A DNA stretch of 64,000 nucleotides. Origin: Ruminococcus sp. AF31-8BH (GTDB taxonomy: Bacteria; Bacillota; Clostridia; Lachnospirales; Lachnospiraceae). Every line of letters starts with the position of its first letter. Positions within the stretch are counted from its first letter, which is position 1. The position numbers and the translations under genes were made by a program. The stretch is taken from assembly GCF_003460605.1 (NCBI RefSeq), contig NZ_QTVN01000009.1:169332-233331 (forward strand), given 5' to 3'. Below the pieces are notes generated by a model that made no database searches, was not told where the DNA came from, and saw only the letters and a program-made list of their open reading frames with translations. Positions 24,638 to 33,688 of the stretch are shown piece by piece.

Positions 24638-25675
24638 ATGGACATTGGAAGTGTAATTAAGAAATACAGGAAAGAATCCGGTTTCACCCAGGAGGAGATG
24701 GCAAATCGGTTAGGAGTGACCACGCCGGCTGTGAATAAGTGGGAGAACGGCAATTCGAAGCCTGACATTGATTTGTTGGCGCCCATTGCAAGGCTGCTTC
24801 ATATTTCCCTGGATACGCTGCTGGCTTTTCGGGAAAATCTTACAGATGCTGAGATTGAAGAACTGATCCGGGAAATGGAAAAAATGTTTTCCGAGGAAGG
24901 CTATGAGAAGACCTATCAGTGGGCAGTCAACACCATAAACGAGTACCCAAACTGCAATCTGCTCATCTGGCAGATCGCGGTCATGCTGGATTCCAGAAGA
25001 ATCCTGGGAGAGTGCGAGAATCCGGACAGGTATGATGACCAGATTAATTCCTGGTATGAACTGGCGCTGAATGATGAGAACGAGAGCATCCAGCACCACG
25101 CAGCGGATTCCCTGTTTGGATTTTATTTAAGAAAACAGAACTACGAAATGGCAGAAAAATATTTAAACTATTTTTCCGACTATGACCCAATGAAAAAGGT
25201 AAACTGGGGCAGACTCTATATGGAGCAGGGAAAAACAGAAGAGGCATATGAAAAGCTGGAGAATGCTGTTTTTTCAGAATACACCACCTTAAATCTGGCT
25301 TTTTCCATTATGACAGCAAAGGCTCTTAAGGAAAAGAACGGTGCATACGCAAGATTTCTGGCGGAAAAAATGTGTACTCTGGCTGCTGTATTTGACATGG
25401 GAAAATATAACCAATGTGCCCCTTTGCTTAATATTGTAACTGCAGAGAAAAATGTGGAAGATACCTTCCAGGTAGCAAAGCAGCTTCTGGAAAATGTGGA
25501 CACCATATGCGATTTCCGGGAATCCAGGCTGTACCAGCACATGGAATTCAAAACCGCCGAAAACCCATACACCAGGGAAATGGAAGAAAACCTGCTGACA
25601 TTATTCCGGGACGGAGAGGACTTCTCCTACATGAAAGGCTATGAACCCTGGGAAAAACTGCTCGGTAAGTCATAA
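24638..25675 (+). CDS. XRE regulator with TPR-like C-terminal domain
   Basis: 345-residue protein. The N-terminal HTH (residues 5-60) reads IKKYRKESGFTQEEMANRLGVTTPAVNKWENGNSKPD, a standard XRE fold. The rest is helical and repeat-like (MAEKYLNYFSDYDPMKKVNWGRLYMEQGKTEEAYEKLENA), as in RRNPP-like regulators and other TPR-XRE proteins that may bind peptides. ATG at 24638 follows AGAGGAGATAACAGGA. A symmetrical TGTCACC palindrome lies just upstream. No secreted peptide gene was found beside it, so peptide sensing is only a possibility. Confidence 0.88.
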   Translation: MDIGSVIKKYRKESGFTQEEMANRLGVTTPAVNKWENGNSKPDIDLLAPIARLLHISLDTLLAFRENLTDAEIEELIREMEKMFSEEGYEKTYQWAVNTINEYPNCNLLIWQIAVMLDSRRILGECENPDRYDDQINSWYELALNDENESIQHHAADSLFGFYLRKQNYEMAEKYLNYFSDYDPMKKVNWGRLYMEQGKTEEAYEKLENAVFSEYTTLNLAFSIMTAKALKEKNGAYARFLAEKMCTLAAVFDMGKYNQCAPLLNIVTAEKNVEDTFQVAKQLLENVDTICDFRESRLYQHMEFKTAENPYTREMEENLLTLFRDGEDFSYMKGYEPWEKLLGKS

Positions 25676-25700
25676 TACTTATATGGTGTAAAAAAAGAGA

Positions 25701-26239
25701 TTATCCGGGAAAAGGAACGCTTCGCCGGATAATCTCTATCGCCGGAATAAGCGTAGCCGCAGGAGAAGTTTTTCCATTGTATTTCAGATAAACCTTCTCA
25801 TTATAATACCAGTCAGACTGAAGAATCTTGGTGATCGCATTATTTAATTCCGCGTACAGTTCCGGGCTTTTCTTGCTCACTCCCAAATAATAAGGAGAAT
25901 ATCCGATTTTCAAAATGGAATTCCAGAGATACTTGGAAATCTCTTTTTCTGCAACTGTTGTGGAAACAATGGCGTCCAGCTTGCCGCTGTTCATATCAGC
26001 GTACCGTTTCTCACTGCTTTCAAATAGGTCCACCTAAATACTTCCTTTATTGATTCCCATCCGGCATAATAGGCGATTTGCTGAAGATATTCATAGCCAT
26101 ATCCGGATTTGGGGGCATTTCCTTCTCCTTCCTGATAACCTGGATAAATCAGATAGCCAACGCGAACCTTTTTCAGTCTCTGGCCCGGTGTGTCATCAGC
26201 GTCTGCAGCCTGTACCCCTGCGTCAACAAAAGTCTGCAA
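25701..26239 (-). pseudogene. SBP_bac_3-domain sensor protein, remnants
   Basis: Two overlapping minus-strand frames hold pieces of an amino-acid-type binding domain of the sort fused to GGDEF or hybrid kinase proteins. From 26239: KKVRVGYLIYPGYQEGEGNAPKSGYGYEYLQQIAYYAGWE, its usual N-terminus. From about 26033: MNSGKLDAIVSTTVAEK and GYSPYYLGVSKKSPELYAELNNAITKILQSD, its C-terminal lobe. The middle is deleted and the frames differ. No downstream catalytic domain is present. Confidence 0.75.
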
Positions 26240-26389
26240 GGATTTTGGAGTATTTTAGTGACGTGCAAAATTTAGATGTACAGTTTCTGACAACACTGCT
26301 ATAATGAAACTGATAAAAACAAAAATACCCGGGAACCATAAGACCGGGCAGAAGTAAGCGAAATAACAGAACAGATATCAGGAGGAGCT

Positions 26390-27751
26390 ATGAGTACTAT
26401 AAAAGAAGAAATCCACGCATTATCAGAAGAAATGCTTACCAATCTTGGAAAGCTGGTTGCAATTGATTCCCAGCTTGCTCCGGCAAAAGAGGGAATGCCA
26501 TTTGGGGAAGGCCCTGCCAAAGCACTTGAGATGGGACTTCAGATCGCACAGGAGCTTGGCTTTAAGACTGTGAACCTGGACAATTACTGCGGTTATGCAG
26601 AGATGGGCGAGGGAGAGGAAATCGTCGGCATCGCAGGACACCTGGATATTGTTCCGGTAGGCGGTGACTGGACTTATGACCCATTTGTGCTGACACGCAA
26701 AGGGGACTACGTATACGGCAGAGGAACCACAGATGACAAAGGACCTGTGATCGAAGCCCTCTATGCAATGAAGCTTCTCCGTGATTCCGGTGTGAAGCTG
26801 AACAAGCGTGTCCGCCTGATTATGGGCTGCAACGAGGAGACTGGCTCCAAATGCATGAAGCATTATAATGAAGTAGCAGAAGAGCTGTCCTGCGGCTTTA
26901 CTCCGGATGCCAATTTCCCATGTATCCACGGCGAAAAAGGGCATATGTCCATGATGGCATACTCCAAGAATACAAAGATCATTTCTATGAACGGCGGATT
27001 TGTTTCCAATGCAGTGTGCGACAACTGCACCACCGTGATTCCGGCAGAAGCAAGGCTGAAAGAGAAGCTTGAGGCTGCTTTTTCCCAGACAAAGCTTCAG
27101 GAATATAAAGTAACAGAAGAGAACGGAACCCTTACCATCTATGCCAAAGGAGTTCCTGCCCATGCAAGCACACCGGCACTTGGAATCAATGCAGCAGGCG
27201 TAACCTGCCAGTGCCTGGAAGAGGCTGGATTTGAAGATGACTTCGTGAAATTTTACAACAGCCACATTGGCACAGACTGTGACGGTTCCGGTGTAGGCCT
27301 GAAATTCGCAGACGAATACGGCGACCTTACCTTCTGCAACGGCATTGTGAAAACACAGGACGGCGTGATTTCCTGTACTATTGATATCCGTGTTCCGGTT
27401 ACCTTAAAGGCAGACCAGGTGCGCGAAATGTGCCAGGGCAGACTGGAAGACGAGAACGGACGCATTGAGATCGGAACAATCGGCAATCCTCTGTTTTTCC
27501 CAAGAGAGTCTCCGCTTGTCAATGCACTGTACAAAGCATACGTGGATGTAACCGGTGACACCGAAAACAAGCCAATGGTAATCGGCGGCGGAACCTATGC
27601 TAAATCCCTGAAGAATATTATCGCATTCGGACCTGAGAAACTGGGTATTGATTACCACATCCATGGTGCTGACGAGTTTATTCTTGTATCCGGCATGGAA
27701 GAGGCAGTTCTGGTATATATGGAAGCGATTAAGAATCTTCTTGCCATCTAA
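26390..27751 (+). CDS. pepV: Dipeptidase, M20 family (PepV/Sapep)
   Basis: Zinc-dependent dipeptidase of the cytoplasm, 453 residues. Metal and catalytic motifs: GHLDIVPVGGDW (His and Asp, about residue 83), RGTTDDKGP (bridging Asp, about 112), NEETGSKC (Glu pair, about 147) and the C-terminal GIDYHIHGADEF. The lid domain with VPAHASTPALGINA lies at about 245-360. The ATG at 26390 follows ATCAGGAGGAGCT. It lies between sensor-protein relics but is intact. It releases amino acids from dipeptides. Confidence 0.95.
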   Translation: MSTIKEEIHALSEEMLTNLGKLVAIDSQLAPAKEGMPFGEGPAKALEMGLQIAQELGFKTVNLDNYCGYAEMGEGEEIVGIAGHLDIVPVGGDWTYDPFVLTRKGDYVYGRGTTDDKGPVIEALYAMKLLRDSGVKLNKRVRLIMGCNEETGSKCMKHYNEVAEELSCGFTPDANFPCIHGEKGHMSMMAYSKNTKIISMNGGFVSNAVCDNCTTVIPAEARLKEKLEAAFSQTKLQEYKVTEENGTLTIYAKGVPAHASTPALGINAAGVTCQCLEEAGFEDDFVKFYNSHIGTDCDGSGVGLKFADEYGDLTFCNGIVKTQDGVISCTIDIRVPVTLKADQVREMCQGRLEDENGRIEIGTIGNPLFFPRESPLVNALYKAYVDVTGDTENKPMVIGGGTYAKSLKNIIAFGPEKLGIDYHIHGADEFILVSGMEEAVLVYMEAIKNLLAI

Positions 27752-27815
27752 AAAATTGGTTGAAAAACAAAATCTTTAATGCTATAATTTTCCAGGACTA
27801 ATCCAGTTCACAATT

Positions 27816-27889
27816 AAATAATGGGCAAAGCAGTCGAAAGGCTGTGACGCAATATAGGGCCTGTGAAATGGCAGCCAGTTGCAGATACA
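27816..27889 (+). ncRNA. c-di-GMP-I riboswitch (GEMM), aptamer
   Basis: The RNA contains the class hallmarks in order: GGGCAAA, a GCAGTC-GAAA-GGCTGT tetraloop hairpin, GACGCAA, a second arm GGGCCTGTGAAATGGCAGCC and CAGTTGC. The GAAA tetraloop and the GACGCAA junction identify GEMM-I. The link between GACGCAA and GGGCC is short (TATA), so some erosion is possible. A perfect intrinsic terminator follows at 27900-27938, then the broken kinase gene. Confidence 0.85.
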
Positions 27890-27899
27890 AGATGATGCA

Positions 27900-27938
27900 G
27901 GGGAATACTATAGGTTGGTCTATGGTATTCCTCTTTTT
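27900..27938 (+). terminator. Expression-platform terminator of the c-di-GMP riboswitch
   Basis: 14-bp stem GGGGAATACTATAG (27900-27913) / CTATGGTATTCCTC (27920-27933), 6-base loop, then TTTTT. It lies between the aptamer and the first codon at 27984, as expected for transcriptional control. Confidence 0.88.
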
Positions 27939-27983
27939 GGTTACCAGAGAAACCATGCAGCAATACAGGAGAGAAATATATTT

Positions 27984-28962
27984 ATGTGGGAGAAAGACAT
28001 CCAGCTTGAAGAACTGAATACCGAAAACTCTGCTTCCTATGAGGAAATCTGTGAGCGATATGTTCTGAGCCATGTACCGAAGAAAGACCAGGAAGGCCTG
28101 CTTGGGAAAATGGATTACGAAAAAGTAGCAGAGATTCTTTCCTACAAGCCAGAGTACAGCTTTACCTATGAGAGTATCATCGTGGAAAAAAAGCACCTGT
28201 GCCAGATGAAATATATGCGTTTGGATGATGAACAGCATGTGCTTATGGGCTTTCGCATGGTGGACGATATTGTTGCAAATGAGAGAGAGAACAGGAAATC
28301 TCTGGCAAAGGCTGTGGCAGTGGCAGAACAGTCATACGCTGCCGCGGAGAATGCCAACAATTGCAGAGGCGCATCTTGACGATACCCAGAGAGTTCATGA
28401 ATGCCTGATCACCACCAAGAAGCAGGAGCTTTTCATTGATATCTGCAATGTGATCCACGAGGACGTAGTGGGGGATTCCCTACGCCTGCAAAATTTCTGT
28501 TGGCCTGAAAGAGATTCCCTCCGGGTCTGCTTTTTACTCTGAATATGTTTTTACCTGCGAGGACAATGGATATGGAATGACGCCAGAGTTTGTGCAGCGC
28601 CTGTTTGTTCCTTTTGAGAGAGCAGAAGACGAGCGTCTGAAGGGCATTCAGGGAACCGGACTTGGAATGGTGATCACCAAGAATATTCTTCGGATGATGA
28701 TCCAGCCACCTGTGAGAGCACTTCCCTGATCCTGGACAGCCTGGAAATTCAGAACCGCTATGTAACTACCGGACAGGAGGCCATCGACCTGGTCCGCTCT
28801 GCCAATGAGAAGAAGCGGCCTTTTGATATCTGTCTGATCGACTGGAAAATGCCGGATATGGACTGCATGGAGATCATCCGGCAGGCAAAGCGCTATGGCA
28901 GCAATGAAGGCGAAGATGATTTCCATGCGGGTAGGATAAGAAGAATAAAGACATTCATTTAG
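27984..28962 (+). pseudogene. Hybrid sensor kinase remnant
   Basis: ATG at 27984 (MWEKDIQLEELNTEN) follows AGGAGA. Pieces in order, in different frames: a PAS-like region ending MGFRMVDDIVANERENRKSLAKAVAVAEQS; a scrap of the dimerization and ATPase part (FIDICNVIHEDVVGDSLRLQ); the ATPase end EDNGYGMTPEFVQRLFVPFERAEDERLKG..GTGLGMVITKNILRM; and a receiver domain with FDICLIDWKMPDMDCMEI. The H-box and much of the catalytic domain are deleted. Such proteins usually have an SBP_bac_3 sensor in front; one relic of that domain is at 25701-26239 on the other strand. It was once controlled by the c-di-GMP riboswitch. Confidence 0.8.
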
Positions 28963-29007
28963 GCAGCCTTTGGGCGCTCAAATACACGGAAAGAAGAGGG
29001 GAAATTC

Positions 29008-29913
29008 ATGAAGAAGATCAGGCAGATTCAGTTTCATGCAGGAAGCCAGGAGGAGTTGCTTCCGGATTTTGGGATGGATTTTCCTTATATTGCTTCAAGG
29101 GCAGAGCTGGATCAATATCCGGATCATTTTGTGCCCTGGCACTGGCATAAGGCCGTGGAGCTTTTTTATGTGGAAAGCGGGGAAGTGGAATACAATCTCC
29201 CTAGTGAGAAAATCTGTTTTCCAGCAGGCAGCGGCGGACTTTTGAATTCTAATATTCTGCATGCTTCCAGAGGGATTTCATTGATCAATGAGAATGTTGA
29301 ATTTTGCCATATCTTTGATGCGTCCCTAATTTCCGGCGGGCGCGGCAGCAGGATTGAAGGGAAATATGTACTGCCGCTTATTACAGTGCCGCAGGCGGAA
29401 ATGATTGCATTATATCCGGGAAATCCGGTTCACCAGGAAATCCTGAAGATGATCCGGAATGCATTTGACATTTCCGAAAAGGAGTTTGGATTTGAAATTC
29501 ATCTTCGGGCAGTGCTCTCTGAAATCTGGATTCGGATCTTCCAGCAGGCAGTTCCTCTTCTTGCACAGCCTCCCAAACTGCGCAAAAACAACGATAAGAT
29601 CAAAGACCTGATGATCTATGTTCATCAGCACTATTCAGAAAAGCTGGTTATCTCCCAGCTGGCATCCGCAGTGTTCCTAAGCGAGCGGGAATGCTTCCGC
29701 ATTTTCCAGGAATGCCTGCACATGACGCCCATGCAGTATATCCAGAACTATCGCCTCCAGATGGCCTGCCAGATGCTGGCGGAAACCCGCGCCTCCGTTA
29801 CAGAGATCAGCCACGCCTGCGGCCTTGGAAGCAGCAGCTACTTCGGCAAGGTTTTCCGGGAATATATGAACTGCACTCCGGGAGAGTACAGGCAGAAGAC
29901 GGAGCATAAATAG
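29008..29913 (+). CDS. AraC-family transcriptional regulator
   Basis: 301-residue regulator. N-terminal cupin-like sensor half (FVPWHWHKAVELFYVESGEVEYNLPSEKICFPAGSGGLLNSNILHAS, about residues 35-90). C-terminal double helix-turn-helix (about 205-298): LVISQLASAVFLSERECFRIFQECLHMTPMQYIQNYRL and SVTEISHACGLGSSSYFGKVFREYMNCTPGEYR. The start at 29008 follows AGAGGGGAAATTC. It is 12 bp upstream of the TauE-like exporter, so the two are probably one operon. Confidence 0.93.
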   Translation: MKKIRQIQFHAGSQEELLPDFGMDFPYIASRAELDQYPDHFVPWHWHKAVELFYVESGEVEYNLPSEKICFPAGSGGLLNSNILHASRGISLINENVEFCHIFDASLISGGRGSRIEGKYVLPLITVPQAEMIALYPGNPVHQEILKMIRNAFDISEKEFGFEIHLRAVLSEIWIRIFQQAVPLLAQPPKLRKNNDKIKDLMIYVHQHYSEKLVISQLASAVFLSERECFRIFQECLHMTPMQYIQNYRLQMACQMLAETRASVTEISHACGLGSSSYFGKVFREYMNCTPGEYRQKTEHK

Positions 29914-29925
29914 AGAGGAAATGTT

Positions 29926-30663
29926 ATGTATCTATGGATCATAGCCGCTTTTACGGCTTACTTTATTAAGGGATTGTGCGGATTTGCAAATACGCTGGTG
30001 TTTACTTCGATTTTGAGCTTTGGCGCAGCCAATGCCAATATTTCGCCGGTGGAGCTGCTGATCGGGTATCCCACCAATTTTATCCTCACCTGGAAAAACA
30101 GGAAAAGCCTGGATTATAAGGTATATCTGCCGCTGGCAGCCCTTGTGCTGGCAGGCTGCATCCCGGGGGCTTTGCTTCTGAAAAATGCAGATGTAAGCAA
30201 TATCAAGGTGATATTTGGCAATGTGGCAGTGCTCTTTGGGCTGGAAATGCTTTTTCGGGACAAGAAAAGGGGAGAGGGGAATCCGTTGTCCCAATCTTCG
30301 CCCAGGTCCAGGCTTACATTTGGAGCAGTTGGTTTGTTAGCTGGTGTTCTTTGCGGGCTATTTGGCGTTGGAGCACTTCTAGCAGTCTATGTGGACCGGG
30401 TGACGGACAGCGGAAGCGAGTTCAAGGCCAATATCAGCGCCGTATTTATTGCGGACAATACATTCCGGATTATTTTGTACAGTGCCCTTCATCTGCTTAC
30501 CTTTGATACCCTAAAAAGTGCGCTTATGCTGATTCCTATTGCCATTCTGGGATTGTTTGCGGGAATGAAAAGCAGTTCCCTGCTGAAGGAAAAGACGGTA
30601 CGGAGGATGATGGCAGTATTATTGATTCTGTCAGGTGTCTCACTGACACTGCAGAATATGTAG
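29926..30663 (+). CDS. TauE/SafE-family anion exporter
   Basis: Eight-helix membrane protein of 245 residues in the TauE/SafE (DUF81) family, proposed to carry sulfite, sulfoacetate or other organosulfur anions. Both repeat signatures are seen: GLCGFANTLVFTSILSF near residue 20 and GLFGVGALLAVYVDRV near residue 145. Its ATG follows AGAGAGGAAATGTT, 12 bp after the AraC gene. The substrate is unknown. Confidence 0.9.
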   Translation: MYLWIIAAFTAYFIKGLCGFANTLVFTSILSFGAANANISPVELLIGYPTNFILTWKNRKSLDYKVYLPLAALVLAGCIPGALLLKNADVSNIKVIFGNVAVLFGLEMLFRDKKRGEGNPLSQSSPRSRLTFGAVGLLAGVLCGLFGVGALLAVYVDRVTDSGSEFKANISAVFIADNTFRIILYSALHLLTFDTLKSALMLIPIAILGLFAGMKSSSLLKEKTVRRMMAVLLILSGVSLTLQNM

Positions 30664-30723
30664 CAGTATGTGCCTGCCTGAAAAAATGGCAGGATTTTAA
30701 TACAAAATGGCAGAAAAAATGTA

Positions 30724-30915
30724 TTGCAAAAATATAAAATGCACTATAATGATACTCGGGAGGATGAAATACAGGGGACGCAGCGATGCTGCATTTTTCA
30801 TCCTCCTTACCTCTCAGAGTTCTGGATGAGGTTTGCAGATACAGAGTAACGGATTTTCGTATGTAGTGAGTGATGTCGCCGACAGGCGGCATTTTCGTTT
30901 CAGGAGGTACTTTAT
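30724..30915 (+). promoter_or_regulatory. Promoter and structured 5' leader of the HD-like gene
   Basis: Promoter TTGCAA (30724-30729), 15 bp, TATAAT (30745-30750). The leader then folds into an 11-bp stem GGAGGATGAAA / TTTCATCCTCC enclosing GCAGC-GAT-GCTGC, a second hairpin CCTC..CAGA/TCTG..GAGG, and GTCGCC-GACA-GGCGGC followed by ATTTTCGTTT, which resembles a terminator just before the ribosome site. This is riboswitch-like organisation, but no known class was recognised. Confidence 0.5.
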
Positions 30916-31341
30916 ATGGAACCAGATCGTAAAACAGCAGAACAGGCATTAAAAGAAGCTTATCAGTCCAACCCCGGTGTATGGGTGGATCATTCCAGAT
31001 ATGTGGCGCTGGCCTGCGAAAATATTGCACGCCGCTGTGCAGATCTGGATTCGGAGAAAGCATATATTCTAGAGCGTGGTTGGGAAAAGGCTGCCCAGAT
31101 CTGTATTTCCCACGCATTTATGATCCAGGATATCCGCACCTCTATTGGCAAATTCGATGTCAGCGAGGAAGATTACCAGTTCATGGAACAGTTTGTGGAT
31201 GTGACCATTCGGTACGGCGTTCATCCGGCTGCCATAGACAGATGGAAAAAGATACTGGAAATAAAAGAATATTTTCAGGGGAAGATGGGCTGTCCCATTT
31301 ATGAGGTACTTCCAGGAGTAGTGGAGAATAGCATGAAATGA
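30916..31341 (+). CDS. HD-domain-like protein lacking the HD core
   Basis: 141-residue protein. The start NPGVWVDHSRYVALACENIARRCADLDSEKAYIL and the end ERGWEKAAQICISHAFMIQDIRTSIGKFDVSEEDYQFMEQFV resemble Clostridial HD-domain hydrolases. In those relatives a segment carrying the HD pair (LLHDIGR-like) stands between YIL and ERGW; here it is absent without a frame break, from an in-frame loss of about 25-30 codons. The metal site is probably incomplete. ATG at 30916 follows CAGGAGGTACTTTAT. Relation to the full-length family is from memory. Confidence 0.7.
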   Translation: MEPDRKTAEQALKEAYQSNPGVWVDHSRYVALACENIARRCADLDSEKAYILERGWEKAAQICISHAFMIQDIRTSIGKFDVSEEDYQFMEQFVDVTIRYGVHPAAIDRWKKILEIKEYFQGKMGCPIYEVLPGVVENSMK

Positions 31342-31364
31342 TAATATTGTTATGAATAAATTGT

Positions 31365-31418
31365 CCCAGGCATCTGCTGTACTTCCTGTAAAGTACATGC
31401 AGCCGCCTGGGATTTTTT
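31365..31418 (+). terminator. Terminator after the HD-like gene
   Basis: Outer stem CCCAGGC / GCCTGGG with an inner CTGTACTT / AAGTACATGCAG pairing, followed by ATTTTTT. Confidence 0.88.
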
Positions 31419-31457
31419 ATCAATGATTATGTTTTGGCGTAAGCCAGAGTATTTTGC

Positions 31458-32834
31458 TTAATTTTTTGAGCCAGCCGCTTTCAGCAGACTATGTCTGCAA
31501 ATATACTGAAAAGTAATATAGAAAATAATTCCTTTCGCAACACTGGAAAGGGTTAGGGCCCACCAGATTCCATTCAGACCAAGGGAAGTGCCGGAAAGGA
31601 TCAGTGCCAGCGGAATACGCATAACGGTAAGGGAAATGCTGATCACGCTGCAAAGCTGTGTCCTTCCAAGTCCGGAAAGTGCGCCAACGGTCATCATCTC
31701 GACGCTGAGCAGGATTTCAGAAAATCCGATGATCCGCAGATAATCAATAGAAAGCCGGACCACCTCCTCTTCATGGAAGAACAGCACGGAGATATACCTT
31801 GGGAAAAATACAAAGGCAATAGTGATTAGAGCTGTCCAGCACACCAGAAGCCGAAGGGAAATGCTGTATCCCTGTTTGATTCGGTCAACCTTCCTGGCTC
31901 CATAATTTTGTCCCATAAAAGCATTTAAAGCAGAACCAAAACCATCTGCTGTATTCCAGGAAAGAGACTCAATCTGTCCGCCAACACGCTGTACTGCGAT
32001 TGCACCGGCGCCGAAACCGGAGACCATTCTGGTCAGGATCATAGAGATAATGCAGTAAATACTTCCCTGTAATGCAGTTGGGATTCCAATGCGAAATACA
32101 CCTTTTACGTAAGAAAGTTCCGGCCTGGAAAGAAGCTGAATCTTTCGCAGAACATTGGAATCGCCATGATCGCGGATGATTCCGGTGATCAGAATCAGCA
32201 GAACCACGATCTGGGCGGTTACAGTTGCAGCGGCTGCTCCCACCACCTCCAGCCTTGGGAAAGGTCCTACGCCAAGTACCAGAAGAGGATCAAGGATCAT
32301 GTTCAGAACCAGACCGAAAAAGTTGGCTTTCAGCGGTGTTTTGGAATCGCCCTGGGCTGTGAAAAGTCCGGTCAGCACCTGAGAAAGAAAGGAAAATAAA
32401 ATCAGTCCGCAGGTGATGCGCATGTAAATTCTGGCGCTGTTGTAGGTTTCGGCATCTGTCAGGGTAAAGAACTTCAGCAGAGGACCTGTAAAGACCATAC
32501 TGACTACAGTAACGAAAAGAGCGAAAAGTATGGTAAGCTGCAGAGCCGCCTGGGCAAAGCCAGCTGCAGATTTCCGGTCTCCTTTTCCAAGAGACTGGGC
32601 CATGTTTACCTGGCCGCCCATTCTCGTCAGGGAGGAAAATCCCTGGGAGAGCCATACGTACATGCCTCCTACGCCTACGCCAGCCACAGCCTTGGAGCCC
32701 AGCATCCCGATCCATGCCATGTCCGTAATGTTATATGCAGTGGAAAGGAAGGAAGATGCCATGATCGGCAGTGCCAGTTCTGCAAGAGTCCGTAAAATAG
32801 GACCGGATGTAAGATTTAATTGTTTGTTTTTCAT
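31458..32834 (-). CDS. MATE-family efflux pump
   Basis: 458-residue, 12-helix multidrug or metabolite/cation antiporter of the MATE (NorM/DinF) family. It starts LNLTSGPILRTLAELALPIMASSFLSTAYNITDMAWIG, the usual helix 1-2 with the asymmetrical pocket. The second half begins at about residue 240 with GIPTALQGSIYCIISMIL and GFGSALNAFMGQNYGARK. It is a single gene on this strand, between the acetyltransferase gene and a plus-strand terminator. Substrate unknown. Confidence 0.93.
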   Translation of the reverse strand: MKNKQLNLTSGPILRTLAELALPIMASSFLSTAYNITDMAWIGMLGSKAVAGVGVGGMYVWLSQGFSSLTRMGGQVNMAQSLGKGDRKSAAGFAQAALQLTILFALFVTVVSMVFTGPLLKFFTLTDAETYNSARIYMRITCGLILFSFLSQVLTGLFTAQGDSKTPLKANFFGLVLNMILDPLLVLGVGPFPRLEVVGAAAATVTAQIVVLLILITGIIRDHGDSNVLRKIQLLSRPELSYVKGVFRIGIPTALQGSIYCIISMILTRMVSGFGAGAIAVQRVGGQIESLSWNTADGFGSALNAFMGQNYGARKVDRIKQGYSISLRLLVCWTALITIAFVFFPRYISVLFFHEEEVVRLSIDYLRIIGFSEILLSVEMMTVGALSGLGRTQLCSVISISLTVMRIPLALILSGTSLGLNGIWWALTLSSVAKGIIFYITFQYICRHSLLKAAGSKN

Positions 32835-32878
32835 GTTTTGTCCTTAGTTTATTTTATAGTGCAGTGTTTGGCGAAAAG

Positions 32879-33517
32879 TCAGCCAAGGGGAGTGTATGAG
32901 ATGTCTCCTAAATTTTCCCAGTCAATGCGTTCCTTTTTATAGAAATACTCGCGCTCATGTTCCCCGATTTCCCGCAGCACACGGCAGGGATTGCCTACGG
33001 CCACCACATTCTCCGGAATGTCTTTTGTGACAACGCTGCCGGCACCGATGACAGAATTTTTCCCGATGGTAACACCAGGGACAATGACAGTTCCCGCACC
33101 TATCCATACATTTTCGCAGATATGGACTGGCTTATTGTACTGCATGGCTTTTTCGCGAAGTCCTGGATCGATGGGGTGGTTCGCTGTGGCAATGGTTACA
33201 TTAGGCCCGAACATGACTTTGTCATCAATATAAATGTCCCCATCGTCCACCAGTGTGAGATTGAAATTGGCATACACACCGTTTCCGAAATGAACATTTT
33301 TTCCACCCCAGTTTGCACGAAATGGAAGCTCAATATAGCAGTTCTCTCCGCACTCGGCAAACATTTCTTTCATATAGCGCTCTTTTTCTGCAAACTGTGA
33401 AGGCTTCAGCTGATTAAACTCCCACAGCTTATCCATATACACAAACTGATCTCCCGTGATCTCCGGAAGATTAGGATTATAGATCAGCCCCTGCTCCATA
33501 CGCTCTTTATGATTCAT
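32879..33517 (-). CDS. Sugar O-acetyltransferase (maltose/galactoside type)
   Basis: 212-residue left-handed beta-helix acetyltransferase using acetyl-CoA. N-terminal Mac domain (ERMEQGLIYNPNLPEI), then hexapeptide repeats with ANFNLTLVDDG, GPNVTIATANHPID (catalytic His), IGAGTVIVPGVTIGKNSVIGAGSVVTKDIPENVVAVGNPCRVLR. The ATG at 33517 follows TTGGAGGGAAATCAG. It lies upstream of the MATE gene on the same strand, with a gap of about 45 bp, so they may be co-transcribed. Confidence 0.93.
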   Translation of the reverse strand: MNHKERMEQGLIYNPNLPEITGDQFVYMDKLWEFNQLKPSQFAEKERYMKEMFAECGENCYIELPFRANWGGKNVHFGNGVYANFNLTLVDDGDIYIDDKVMFGPNVTIATANHPIDPGLREKAMQYNKPVHICENVWIGAGTVIVPGVTIGKNSVIGAGSVVTKDIPENVVAVGNPCRVLREIGEHEREYFYKKERIDWENLGDISYTPLG

Positions 33518-33610
33518 CTGATTTCCCTCCAAAAAAGAATTGTAAAGTGTTACTATTATAGCATAGAAAATGAAACAATGTGAAAAAATTATGAATTTCC
33601 CTATGTTTGC

Positions 33611-33688
33611 TTGACACTTGCACGAATGAATGTTATATTACGAATAGAACAAGAAAAATGATTTCCCCGGGAGTGATTCCGGGGAATT
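33611..33688 (+). promoter_or_regulatory. Promoter and leader hairpin of the J-domain gene
   Basis: TTGACA (33611-33616), 17 bp, TATATT (33634-33639): near-consensus promoter. The leader then forms TTCCCCGG (33663-33670) / CCGGGGAA (33679-33686), a strong hairpin 40 bp before the start with no U-run after it. It could act in RNA stability or temperature control. No CIRCE element was seen. Confidence 0.7.
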
